From Mycogone perniciosa (taxonomy: Eukaryota > Ascomycota > Sordariomycetes > Hypocreales > Hypocreaceae): a stretch of 64,000 nt of DNA. A program made the translations under genes and the position numbers. Positions within the stretch are counted from its first letter, which is position 1. The number at the start of each line of letters is the position of its first letter. Under the pieces are notes generated by a model. It saw only the letters and a list, made by a program, of their open reading frames with translations. It did no database searches and was not told the origin of the DNA. Positions 25,261 through 36,764 of the stretch are shown piece by piece. The DNA lies in the NCBI GenBank assembly GCA_025331125.1, contig JAOALB010000103.1, positions 1 to 64,000 of the forward strand. The letters are read 5' to 3'.

Positions 25261-26597
25261 ACGACCTTCTCATGATAATACTACTTAACCGACAAACCAT
25301 ACTTTTTTGCTTATATACCCCACGGCTTGTTTGACGGAGTTACTGGGACACCATCATCACGCAACTCATTCCGACACATCTCTTACAACGAAACTGCACG
25401 ACTTACACTACCTATCTCATCATACATCGACTTTTTTTTTCCCCTTCGCTTTGTTGTGTTATCAAGACGGGGGCATTACACGGAGTACCTGCATTCGAAA
25501 AAAAATTCACATCTTCATCGCGTCCTTTTCCTAATCGGAACACATTCGTCTTTTCCTTGGTCCTCTTTTCTTTTTCTTTTGTCAATGATCCCTCTAGGAA
25601 CACCGGATCCTCTGAGTCATGCCTGGATTGTGAGGAGTTTTCATGGGATGACCGGTTACGGGACCCTCGAGGGGCATCTGTATACCACATATACAAGACG
25701 GGCGGGGAGTTGATATCAAACCACTGTTTATTAGCATGGCATATGGGTGCACAATGGGTGCTGGCGGGGAACAACATTATGATACTCGGGACATGAGCAG
25801 TCGGCCACCCAAGTTGGAAGGGTTGGCGCAGGCAAGATATGGGATCAGCAAAAAAATGATGGCGCAGACATGGCAATTGGCGAGCCCACTGGCCGCTCAG
25901 TTCAATGGATTTTGTTTGGAAAGACACTGTACTGGTTGGAAGGCCTGTCGGACAGAAACGTTGCAAGCAATGGGAGGCTTAGAACAACTGGATAGGTCAA
26001 GCTGAACGGGCTTGGCTCAATAGAACATCTGTCTAAGACCTGTCAAACATTGGTCTGTCACTTCGTGATACTACTGCTGCTACTACTATTGCTACTACTA
26101 CTCCGTACCTCCTCGACTGTTACTGCTGTTCATCCTACTACCGTTCATTCTACTACCTTGCACCATACATGCCTCGTTTCCCAGTGGGGCAGCCTCAGTC
26201 TCTGCGCTAACAGGATGATCCCGGTTGCTCACCATTCTCGTGCCCATGTTACGCAATCTACGATGCAAGGTGGTGACTGAATTGCACCACCGGCCTAATG
26301 TCCACTCCGAGGTGCCATAGTGTGCAGTAGTACTATAATTGTTCCAGGCTATGGGTGCTATCGTGAGGCTTGCGAGATCCATGCCTAACAGTGCGTACGT
26401 GCGTATGGAGATTTCGGGCCTCTGTAAACATGAACGGATGGCTTACTCGTACGGGTTCATCTTCAGCTGAGCCGTGATGACAGCGCGCGCAGCCGAACAG
26501 AGCCGAGCCTAGACGCTACTACTACTGCTGCTGCTAGCATCTAGACATTTCAGACGATCGCGCGCGCTCACGCAATGCCCGTAGTACGGTGTTAGTA

Positions 26598-26640
26598 CGA
26601 AGTAGTAGTAGTAGTAGTAGTAGCAGTAGTACTCCGTAGT
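26598..26640. repeat. (GTA)n microsatellite flanked by the dispersed motif
   Basis: AGTAGTAGTAGTAGTAG with one CAG interruption is preceded by TACGAAGTA and followed by TACTCCGTA. The repeat may have grown out of the motif itself. Confidence 0.85.
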
Positions 26641-29600
26641 CATACTACTAGAGAGAAGAGAAATGCTACGCTAGCGGGCGACCCCGACCCAGCAAATGAG
26701 GCCGTGAGAAGCTCACGCTTGAGTTTTGTTGGCGGAGACGGACACCCCTGAAGGGAGCTGGTCTGTGCCTGACTAGAAAGTGCTAGTGCGGCCAACACAG
26801 AGATGGGGTTGAAGCTTTGGTTTTGCTTTTTGCTTTCTTTGTATGGAGTATGAAGAATTGCCACCGGATAATAGTGGAAAAGCGCCATTGGAATGGGGAA
26901 CTGGGAGCATGTTGGGTCGAGGGATAGTTGGTGAAGCTCTTCTTTGTTTGTACGTAATTGCGCTCACCGAAGCGACAACATCTACGAGTAAGAGGATGAG
27001 GATTCGCATGCAATGTTGGAACACGAGGGGGAAAAAACATAAAAAAAATTTAACCAGCGGATTTGATGCCGAAGGGGATCGGTATTGGCAACACGTGGTT
27101 GATGCTAATGTGAAGAAGAGTGAACATTGCCAACGCATCCTCAGTCGAACCATGCTGTCTGTGTATGGCACCATCTCCTGAGTCGAGAGTCCTGAACCCT
27201 ACTTGCTACTACTACTCGTACTACTACACACAGCGGGCGGGGCAGGATCTCTATTCCCAAAATGCTTAATTTGGGGGACACCGGCGCTAGACCTAGGTTT
27301 TGTTCTCCCTAAAAGTCTTTCCGATAGCTGCCGGCTAGCGATCCCGATCTCGATCGTGAGGATTTTGATTGAGGCTGTCAGGAATGATAGGGATGAAAAA
27401 TTTTCCCTCTGATATGAAGTGTTGGAATGCTGGTCGTCATTCCGGAGCAGGCTCTCCTGGTCGTGTTCAACGGTTTTTTGTATTAATTAATTTGCTTGTT
27501 TTTTTTTTCTTCTTTCACGGGGGGTCTATGATGATGTGGCTTTTGATCCTGTATTTCTTACAAATCATTTTTGCAGCAAGGAGCAAACATCAATGCGAGT
27601 AAGCCGTCTTGTTACAGATTTTGTGAACCAGGGGCAACTTGCTGCACGAGCTCCCATAGAAAATGTTTGCTTGTGCACTGTGATACTAAACCTGTTAGCG
27701 AGATGGAGAGAATGGAATGATGATGTAAGGAGATTCAGGCTGCTTCAATTGCATGACGCAAGGAATACCTTTTTTTAAAACACCTTTGACTCACATTGAG
27801 CGAGACAAATGAGACAGACGAGTGAGGATGAAAATTTTTCTATTTCACAAATTGTTTCACAAGAAGTGTGTTCCATCACATCATGATGCGCGCAGCGGCA
27901 GTAGGGTAGGTACTCCGTACCAAAGTGGCAAGCAAAATTTTAAAATTCAGGGTTATCGCTTTGGCTGTCATCATTGTTTGATGGACGTGAAATTGGGGGA
28001 TCCGCATCCTGGAGTCAGTCGTCTTACGATCGGTGGGTGGTACGAGAGCCGGAAAGTACCGGCACTTCCGAGTGGTGGTTTTTGTTGATGCCTCTTCCTC
28101 GTAGGCTTGGTGAAATCTATCCCTGTTCCTTGACCCTTTTCTCCCTTATTCTTCCCTCACGAATTCATCACGATCATGCACTCGGATAGTTATTTTTTGT
28201 TTTTTATTTGATGCTTCTCTGTATACAGAGTATTTATCATGTCGGAATAAGACGGACGAAAAAAAGGCAATTGCACTTGATGGTGCAGCAATGGGCTAGA
28301 CATGGCGACAAATTTGTGCTCACTGTTATTACTGGTACTACTTCGTAGGTACTGTCAAGAAATTGCATTTCTAATAGTCCTCCGTACGAATACCAGAGCA
28401 AGCAGTTATCTCGCAAGTTGTATCTAGTTTTGCACTTAAGCGGTTTTCCTCTTCCCTGATTGCGGATTTGTTGCAACACGTACTCCTTAGGTAGTTATCC
28501 TTGGCTTGATCCAGGACTCTCTGTCTTCCAATCAAAAGCGCCTCAATGGCGATGTAAGTGAGAAGAAAAATTTTCAAACTTCATGCCAGTCAAGCCATTG
28601 CGGCGCAATGTTCGCCACCCTGTTGGGCGCTGCAGCCAGGGAAGAAAAAAAACGGCTCAACAGCAGACCACGACGATGCCTTGCTTGCTGTGTTGGCGTT
28701 TTTTTTTCTTCGTAAACCGCCCGTTTCAAGCCGCCACGGCAGAGAGATCAAGGTTATGGGCGTGGCGCATGCGCGCGCATAAAAAAAAATCTCCATACAT
28801 TAGGCCGCCTGTAGAGGTACGATATCGTACGTATGCCGTGTCATCTTGGCAGGGGGGTGTGTGTGCTGGTGCTAGGAAAGCAAAAAATATCGGACGAAAC
28901 GACCCAAGGTTCCAGGATCGAGTCTTGCCAATGGGATCGGCTTCCATCGTGCAAAGGAGAGCTTCTGCACTGGCTGCATTGACCGGGCAGTAACTTACAT
29001 GGCCTTTTGACACGTTATGCCCGCTGTGTGGTTTCGAGAGCAAGGGGCCCAGCAGATCCAGTCCCCTTTGCATGATGGCCCGCTACCTGTTTGCTTACGG
29101 ATTGCCCACCCGGCCGGCCGACGGCGGCGTTTCCTCATGTAAGGACGGGGGCGAGAAGACGGCCAACTAGTGTCCTAGCCAGCCTGAGGAGAGGGGAAGC
29201 CCCATGCAACCACAGCACCGGCCTGTCGGACAGACGGAGCCGGATGAGGTGGTGATGGGGGGTTGTGGACCGGGGCTCCGTTCTCCCCCTTCGGAGCCCC
29301 GTTTCCCGTGTCCCCCGAATGTCCATGCCCAAGGGAAACCCACTTGGCACTGATCGATGTTCGATTTGTGCGTTCACGGGAATGATTGTGCAAATACCCT
29401 TCTAAAAAAGGTTCACCGTGGGCATCAATCCATTGTAGACCCATTGGGTATTACTGCTAGGACTCGTATCCTGGTTGTTCGAGAGCCTAAGCGGGACTTG
29501 GACGTAGGGATGGAGCTTTTCATATGCCGTCGCAGACTTTCTTGAGTCATTCTAGTTACGTATGTAGACTTTGCTTTGGCCGGCGACGTGGTACGTGTTC

Positions 29601-30251
29601 CGAGTCGTTGCTGTGTGTCGTCCCCAACCACATATCCAGACGCCATAGGCGCGGCCCTTCATCCTACTACTACTCAGCTCGTACATGCAGACCTAGTTGC
29701 AGATACTACGTAGACACCGGCAGCAGCCTCCTCACCAATAAAACTGTTGGTGAGATCTTAGGTACTCATAATTGGGAGACAAAGCATAGAGTGGCGACAA
29801 GGAGTGTACATACAACAAACAGAGTCTCAACTTGGGCAGCGTCCTTTCCCACAAATTCCGCACGTATGGAGCCAACACCTTTCTATGGAGTATTATCTAA
29901 AATGGCGTCCGTTATGCAGAACCTGGTGAATGGAGCCGGAGTGTGTCAAGGAGCTGCCCGATCTGGGCTGGCTTAACACGTGGAAAAAGCAGTTTCAGGG
30001 ATTTTTCGGAGGAGGAAGGCATGAAACAACCCACATTGATGGATATTAAACTCCACTGCTTGTTTAAAAAATTATCGATGATCGTATATCTACCTAATGT
30101 AAGGTACATTGTCGGGCTGCCGGTGCTGGGAGTGACGTCGTCATGATTGCAACTAAGGTATGATAGGGTTGCTTATGCACAGCGCCTCTATCGATGATGG
30201 GGTGTGGACGAAAAAAAAAGAACTGCTCCACCTGAGGTGTTCCGTTTCTCG

Positions 30252-30554
30252 TCATATACGATCATAATATGTAAGTGAACTATCTAGTAAAGTTGGAAGT
30301 TGCAGTATGGATACCATGACCATGATGATGTTGAGCGAAAAGGTTGAGGAAACTTGAGACCCCTTGGCTAGGGTTTGATTGCCCCTGCGTACCGATTCGT
30401 TGAACCAATTAACTTCCTGAACTTTCGCAGTCAAGTCCCAGAACCAATGCCGGCAGTTGTCTGGTGGCTTGGTGACTCGGTGGTTGTGTGTGGATGCAAC
30501 GATCTGGGAGTGGCTACCCAATAGGGGAATATAAATAAATTGTTTGCCATCCAT
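30252..30554 (-). CDS. doubtful hypothetical ORF (100 aa)
   Basis: It starts at a true ATG (30554) and reads MDGKQFIYIPLLGSHSQ, later RHWFWDLTAKVQEVNWF. The amino-acid mix is protein-like, but I recognise no domain. There is no supporting intron, and a longer open frame overlaps it on the same strand (30431-30781). It could be a real small gene, an exon of a decayed gene, or chance. Confidence 0.2.
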   Translation of the reverse strand: MDGKQFIYIPLLGSHSQIVASTHNHRVTKPPDNCRHWFWDLTAKVQEVNWFNESVRRGNQTLAKGSQVSSTFSLNIIMVMVSILQLPTLLDSSLTYYDRI

Positions 30555-31583
30555 AGTGAGGACATATGCCTTGGAAAAGCATCAGCAACAAAAAATAACC
30601 CCTGACTATACCATTTTTGGTTTGATGACTTGGAGTTGCTGTCATGATGGCGGTAACCGTGGTCGAAGAGCGCAGCAACGAAGCCCAAGGACATTGGTCC
30701 AGATTTTCCGCATAGCCAAAGGGAGATAATTGGGAGTGTGCTACCCACTCGATTTATCGGGGCCTGATTTCTCTGGGCCATTTGCTCTTCAGAGGGCCAC
30801 CATCCACTTGTCGGGCGACCTCCGTTGTCACAAGTGTTTCTTCTAGTCCATGGCCAAATTTTACGTTTATGGATGGTCTTATTGTTATGCCTGGTATCAA
30901 TTCATCTTCTGATATGCCTCGGCGGAGCTATACCTATGATTTAATTCCGGATCCGTATGTTGAAATGGCAGAAATCCTCTTGTGGAATAGTTCACACGAC
31001 CGCCTCGATCAGTTTTATGTGTCAAAAGTCATACTCGTTGATAACATCCTTTGACTTCCTCTAGATGAACGAGTAGAAAACCCATGAACTACTACATCAC
31101 ACCGTTTCTGCAGATTGCTCTCTATCAAAATGCATCTATCCCGAAGTACAAGTGTGCGGCAGGAACACAACACCTGAAAGGGGTGTGATGCGTCCATTCG
31201 CTTGGCTTCTGTCTCTAGGGCCCGCCCATATGTTCTGAGAATACTATTGTCAGCTCTTTTTTTAAAACCTATTGTTGGAAAGTCGTTCTTATTGTTGTAT
31301 TAAATGTACCCATTCACTATTATTCACCCGGTGACACTTGGCAATGTGATTGTTGAGAGGAACTAGACAATCTGAAGTCAAAGTGAACAAGCAGACAATT
31401 GACCAACCACTCCAATACGCACCTTCCCACCTATTGTTCAGAATGGCCAGCGGAAAAAAAAGACTGAGCTCAAAGCCTTCATCTCGTCTTCTGTTGCATT
31501 TACTGCATTTTTCATCCTTTCATTCTCGCACGCATTCTCTCGCATCGCCCTCCAAATCACACACCGTCGTCACAACATCCAAT

Positions 31584-33484
31584 ATGGCGAGAAAGCGCCC
31601 TGCAAGTCCCGATCACGATGGTGACAGATCTTGCGACAAAAGGCAACGAGTATATTTCGAAGAATCTCCAGGCGGAACCATTCGCGAGGTCGAGACACCG
31701 AACAGCAGTCCGGAAAAAGAGGACACGAAGAAGCCCGACGAACTGCCACAACCACCTGCGAATTCTGCCCGACGCAAAGCCAAAGATGGACCCCCTTCTG
31801 AAGAGGAGTTGGGGAATATGTCGGTGCGGGAGAAACTCTTTGCGGGAATCTCCGTCGGATTCTCCAAAGCGGAAAAGTCTCGACAATACTATGCTCGAGC
31901 AATCGGTGAAGACAAAGAGCTTACCACGGTAGCCGGCATGCAAAAGGTTATCCACGGTGCTGCTCATTTATATTCATATCTGGAGCCTTCCTGGCTGGCC
32001 GAGGATGATGATCAAATGACGCTTCCTGAAGAAGAGATTTCCGACAAAAACGACGACCGACCGCACGGGCAACGTGAACTTCGAGAGTGGAGGCAGAAGA
32101 TAAACGAGCACATGGACGCGAGAGAGGACCATTTGTGAGTCAACATCATAGTTGTTGTGAAATATGGCAAAGCACTGACGATGATCGTTCGCAGCAAAGT
32201 TACATGCATGCGACTCCAAAACATGCTTGGCATCATAAACAACAACCCCTTTGAGGTGGATGTAAAGCCCGCGAACGAGGAGGGGAAACGGGAGTCCAAG
32301 GAGGAATCACCCCAAGAAGACACACCCCAAGCAGAATCAGCCCAAGCGGATTTGTCCCAAAAGGGGCCTGATAGAGGCCCAGGATGGACGACATGTTCGT
32401 TTCAGAAGCTGCAAGGCTGTCTAGAGGCCTCTTGTCGCAAGAATGGCTACAAGAAGCTTAATGTGGACTTTCTCGAATTCACAAGAGTCAAAGCTCCCGA
32501 CGCAATAAGCACACAGCCTTTGGAATCCCAGCTGGAGCCTGCCAAAGCTCCAGACCCAGCTGACCTGACAAGTGAGATGGAGCTTGATGCAGAAAGGGGG
32601 AGCATTACGCTCTACGAGACTGACATCGATATGTGTGTTATTACGGCCTTGTTTGGATAGTGAATGGCACAGGAAGCTGACAATAAGACAGACCCGAGGG
32701 AAAAGGAAAGGACTGGTGCAAAACCTGGTTGTGGCTGAAGATTGTCAAGCCCATGGTCAACACTACCGAAGAAACGCCAGCTCCCCCAGAGATGGCCACG
32801 ATGCCAGAGTCTACGGTCCTCATCGCAATCCCAAAGTCTAAAGTAGAGGTACTGGAGGAGGCATAGCGTGCCTCCTCCCCACCCAGCAAAACAAAGATGG
32901 GCGACCAGCTCATGCAGGCAATGATACCACGGTCGGCAATTGGCACAGGAAAGCCAAGTGAGTCAGAGAGTTCTGGCAAACGGAGGGCAGCTGCAGGCCG
33001 GAAGAAAGCAACGGTACCTGGAAGACTGGGCTTAGCTTTCAGGTACAGCCAAAATGGGGTTCCTAGCATGGCGTGTTCAGAAAAACCCGCCATCTTGAAA
33101 GAACATGGATGTAAACACGAAGATTTTCTGTGGGTGAGCAATCCACCTGATGACAACGATCCAGAGGCGTGGTGGGAGGAGGTCCGATTCTTCTCGAAGC
33201 TGGACATGCAAGAGTGGGCGCGTGTACGAGCGTCAATGGCGAGGGACGCATGTCTGGTACGGGTAATGTCGAAGCCTGGCGCTGATTGGGTCGAGGTTGA
33301 CCCGGAAGGGAAGGTCGGCGATGCTGCTGGCAAGACTCGCCGTGGTGTTGATGTCAAGAGCTCATCGAGGTCGAGTAACAAACCTGCTGCGAGTACCGCC
33401 ACGACTCGCCGAGGACGGGGTCGGAGGGGTAGGGCCACCCAAGGACGAAGTTCAGGTCTTCGAAACGAGGTCCATTGCGAGTAG
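31584..33484 (+). CDS. hypothetical basic/acidic protein, four exons (577 aa model)
   Basis: I do not recognise this family. Model exons are 31584-32134, 32195-32632, 32692-32848 and 32897-33484. Introns 1 (GTGAGT...CGCAG) and 2 (GTGTGT...GACAG, GCTGAC branch) are good. Intron 3 (GTACTG...CAAAG, 48 bp) is weak, but it keeps the frame and removes an in-frame TAG at 32864. The N-terminus is nuclear-signal-like (MARKRPASP...DKRQRVYF) and is followed by acidic and proline-rich stretches. A conserved-looking core, EEKLFAGISV-like to HGAAHLYSYLEPSWL, comes next. The last exon has HEDFLWVSNPPDDNDPEAWW and a basic RGRGRRGR tail. An in-frame ATG at 31443 exists, but the stretch between looks like leader. 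If intron 3 is wrong, the protein ends after about 391 codons. Confidence 0.6.
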
Positions 33485-33800
33485 GACGAGGTTGCTTGCT
33501 CAGTCTCTTGTTTGCATATTACGCTTCAAGCTCAACAACTTCGTAGCACTACTCGGAGCAGCGGAATGATTAGTACTAGTGTATTCCGTACAGTGGAGTG
33601 GAGTGTCAGCCCAACCCCACTTTTAGCCGCTATTAGTCGTGAGCGGGCCGAAATACAAATACTAGTACGAAGTAGTACTAAACCCATTCCCCTCCTCCTC
33701 CTTTTCCTCCACTTGCCATTTTCTACGAAGTAGAAAACATCAAACTCGATGTGGATTCATCGCTAAAATTTAGACATACGCACATCGGCCTTCCAACATC
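33485..33800. other. spacer
   Basis: It contains a motif variant (TACGAAGTAGTA at about 33664) and a CT-rich tract before the next gene. No gene is seen. Confidence 0.4.
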
Positions 33801-35742
33801 ATGAAACGTCCGACGCATGTCTATGTGCAATCTCAATGCGGGGCTTGTGGTGACGACTTTATCGAGGCAGAGAGGATTGTTGAGGGTGATGATGTGCTCC
33901 CCCCAAGCCAGTGTGACGCATAGTTGCTAATAACCTAACACAGTCCTTAGCAACAGTGGTTCCATTCACGTCATAGAAATCTATTTTTTGTCCACTTACA
34001 GTATTAGAAATGCTCAAGATCCCGACTGGCAATTCTGCCGTCAGCCTTACTGTCTTCCGTGTAGGGCTACAGCTCGTGAAGGCGCAACAATACATACTGA
34101 TTGTTTTAATTTATTTTTGCTGCACTGTATGGCTGATAATCCATTGTACCGGCTATAGCTGGCAGCAGCCTGGAGCGGTCCCTGGCGTGGTGCTCCATGT
34201 CTTCGATTGCCCCTCAAAATCCACAAAACCGAAGCGATATAACTGGCGGCAAGAGTATACTCTCTACCCAAGCTATTATCACTTCCGACAGAGGTATTAC
34301 ACATGATATGGGGGTATACTCGACCGAGCCTTATCAACCGCTACTCTGCTGTTATTGACCTGGCAGCTACATCGGAGACCCTCGACCGGCAGGTTTCACC
34401 TCCCTTCTCCAAGCTCGCCTCGTTCCCACGAGGCGGACATCCTAAGATCGAGGAGAATCTCGGCCCTATTGTCAAGATCACAGCTGATCGCTGGGGATTA
34501 AAACGCATCGAGAGGCTGATGAGCGTTCCTGAGGTCTACCGCCCTCGATCAGAGACGGAGGTATATATTATAGAGACTCAGGAGCGCCTGATGAAGACCA
34601 ATGCACTATTTCGGGTACAAAACACTTCCTATATTCCTGTTGAATATGTTACTTATTAACTAAATGCAATAGTTAGGTCGAGCCCGTCTAGATGTACGGA
34701 AATGGCCAACCAGCCTTCGACTTTGGGACACGCCTGCACCGCCATCCCTAGAAAGTCTTCCAAACATACAATTAATCTCCAGTCCCAATCAGTTCGTCAC
34801 AATCGATTTATTAAAGGTCAATGCCATGACCTTTTTCTTCTCATTAGGATGGACAGTTGCTGTACATGGACACACAAGTAAAATGCCTTACCCTCAAGCA
34901 ACATTTAATCGTCTTTCTTTCTACCGTCTCACTAGTGCCCCTGTTTGGGTCTATGTTCCCTTCCCCCAAAGCGACCAGATTACCCATATTGGAATCCGAG
35001 TCCCGCATGATATGAACTCGCATATGTTTTGTTACTTGGTATGATACCCCTCCCTTTAAATGAACCTATACTAACATATCCAGTTCCGTTTCAAGTTGGC
35101 CGGTGATATTATTGCCGGGCCTTGTTATAAAAAAAGCAAGATCTCATGTGGCCTGTACACGACCACTTATCGCTTATTTTCCCTACACATGAACTTGACT
35201 ACATCGAAAGTATAAGTGCATATCCTGAGCGAGAAGGTGAGATCTTGCCCTTCGCTCAAATTGGCCAGTCTCCTCTCGGAGATTCATCATTCTTCTCATC
35301 TGCCCGCCTGGAGAACCTGGTACTTGTACAGGTTTATTTTGATGCAGAGACTGGTCGTTGTCGGGGTCTCCTCGCAGAATATGACAACGGTTCCCAACGA
35401 TCCATTGGCGAGTGTCGATTTGGAGTAGACCCGGTGCACATTTATAAGAATCTCGTGTGTCTGTGTTTTTCCCGAGTCGTGTATTGTCGTACAAGATCGT
35501 TCAAAGTATTCCGAGGAGTGGTAGTCAGCTGCAGTGACCAACCTGAGCACAAACATGAAGACGGAGAGAACTGGTTATGTTCCACACTGCATGGAACCCT
35601 TCAATTCTGGTTCAGCAGAGGAGAATCCAGGCTAGAGGTGATTAAGGAGATTGAAACAATGGAGTTAATATTCACGCAGGCATCTATCTCCTTCCCCTCC
35701 CCATTTCCTGTTCTTCTCTCATATCTATCGCCTTTGTATTAA
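33801..35742 (+). pseudogene. frameshifted member of an uncharacterised fungal family (CxxC N-terminus, TLQFWF C-terminus)
   Basis: An N-terminal piece at 33801 (MKRPTHVYVQ, CGACGDDF) stops at about 33922. The middle (33925-34300) cannot be read through. From about 34303 the frame reads RYSAVIDLA, then exons 34673-35038 and from 35084. The introns are 34615-34672 (TAACTAAAT branch) and 35039-35083 (ACTAAC branch). The second carries into FRFKLAGDIIAGPC and GLYTTTYRL. A one-base frame break near 35175 in CGCTTATTTTCCC separates this from the C-terminal part: THELDYIESISAYPE, RSIGECRFGVDP and GTLQFWFSRGES. I know this pattern only as a large uncharacterised family in Hypocreales and relatives; no function is claimed. 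The good introns argue for recent decay or a single sequence error. Confidence 0.5.
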
Positions 35743-35830
35743 CCAGGCCTCTTGATAGTGAACCTCGAGTTGATGCTCCTCCGTGCGGTGAATGATGCAT
35801 AATGGATTTGGTGCTGGCAACAAACATATC

Positions 35831-35909
35831 GGCCGTGTGGCTCAATGGCAGAGCGTCTGACTACGATTAATACATCAGGAGGTTGCAGGTTCGACCCCTG
35901 TCTCGGTCA
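35831..35909 (+). tRNA. tRNA-Arg(ACG) with 7-nt intron
   Basis: The cloverleaf folds by eye. Acceptor GGCCGTG pairs with CTCGGTC (one U-U mismatch) and discriminator A is at 35909. The D stem is GCTC/GAGC with loop AATGGCA. The anticodon stem TCTGA/TCAGG has a 14-nt loop CTACGATTAATACA. The variable loop is 5 nt, and the T arm GCAGG-TTCGACC-CCTGT holds the B box GGTTCGACC. With U33 at 35862 the anticodon is ACG (35863-35865), read as inosine in Arg decoding. Seven extra bases after position 37 (35867-35873) fit the canonical tRNA intron position. Confidence 0.85.
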
Positions 35910-35938
35910 TAGCTTGTGAACTATCACAATCGCATTCC

Positions 35939-35961
35939 TTTTTGTCTTTTTGTCTTTTTTT
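35939..35961 (+). terminator. pol III terminator of the tRNA
   Basis: T5, T5 and T7 runs separated by GTC begin 30 bp after the tRNA 3' end. Confidence 0.6.
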
Positions 35962-36157
35962 GGCATTGGGTACGGAGTATTCCTTGCCTGTAAAGAAAAG
36001 GCCATCTTCAAACAGCTTTTCTCTTATATCTGATCAGAATTGCTTCTCTCTGTATCTAAGCATTGCGAGTGTGGTGGATTATTGGCCGTGTCAAGCAGGT
36101 AACAAAAATGCGGATCATAAAAAAAAAGCCCATATCGCTGATTCCTCACGCTAACTG

Positions 36158-36379
36158 TCACCAATTTGCGTGTGTACGACAGGAAGAAGGTGTATCGTAT
36201 GTGCCCTCTTCAAGCTGGGGTTTGGGGTTTCGCTGAATATACTCAAAAGCGTCGCGAAAGCCATCTCTATCATCCAAAAAGTCCACATATTTATCCCTTA
36301 ATGCAGGAAGGAATGGTCTGAAACGATGATCCTTGTGGTGGATTGCCCAGAGACGAGCACGGGTGATGAAGCATGTCAT
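36158..36379 (-). CDS. doubtful hypothetical ORF (73 aa)
   Basis: ATG at 36379 opens MTCFITRARLWAIHHKDHRF and continues KYVDFLDDRDGFRDAFEYIQ before stopping at 36158. The composition is protein-like, but no family is recognised and no upstream exon is evident. It may be the 3' end of a lost gene, since a MITE lies about 230 bp away. Confidence 0.25.
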   Translation of the reverse strand: MTCFITRARLWAIHHKDHRFRPFLPALRDKYVDFLDDRDGFRDAFEYIQRNPKPQLEEGTYDTPSSCRTHANW

Positions 36380-36606
36380 GGGTGGTGTGTAATGTATCGT
36401 TGGTTAGAGTTTACTGAGCCGATATCCCGTGTCTTATTAATTGGTCGGGCGCTTCTGCAAATGCTCAACAGACGAGGAGCCCGACAGGAACTTCATTCAC
36501 ACAATGTTTCCTATTCAACTTCCTGGCTCACTTGCCTTGTGAGACATGGTTGATTGGGCCTGTCTGAGCAATGGACAACTAGCATTGTCCGTGACAAGAA
36601 CTGATC

Positions 36607-36764
36607 TAGGCAAGCGGGTGACAATAAAACAGGGACCGCAAAAGCTATAGATACCCTAACGGGTGGTTACTTATAGTATGAGAATAATCTGTGATAATTA
36701 GAGTTAGCTGTGGCCATGTATATACCTTGCGGTCCCTGATTTAATGTTATCCACTTGCTACCTA
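36607..36764. mobile_element. MITE, 158 bp with TA target duplication
   Basis: The ends at 36609 and 36762 are imperfect inverted repeats of about 44 bp. Both contain the core CAGGGACCGCAA and run inward to a TATA-rich stretch. Each end is bordered by TA, as for Tc1/mariner elements. The interior is AT-rich and non-coding. The ends differ from those of the MITE at 3140, so it is a second family. Confidence 0.75.

Larger units (their letters stand above)
25261..31583. other. about 6 kb gene-poor spacer
   Basis: Open frames are short, low in complexity and overlapping. Copies of the TACTCCGTAC-type motif lie near 25477, 26101, 26633, 27908 and 28380. The last 140 bp is pyrimidine-rich and probably the leader of the next gene. 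One slightly better ORF (30252-30554 minus) is listed separately. Confidence 0.4.

Noticed and set aside
28583..28993. 136-codon plus-strand open frame
   Set aside because: It is low-complexity and overlaps similar frames, with no domain, intron or leader signal.
32641..33438. 265-codon open frame on the minus strand
   Set aside because: It is the antisense of the last exon of the plus-strand gene; GC-rich codons leave the opposite frame open.
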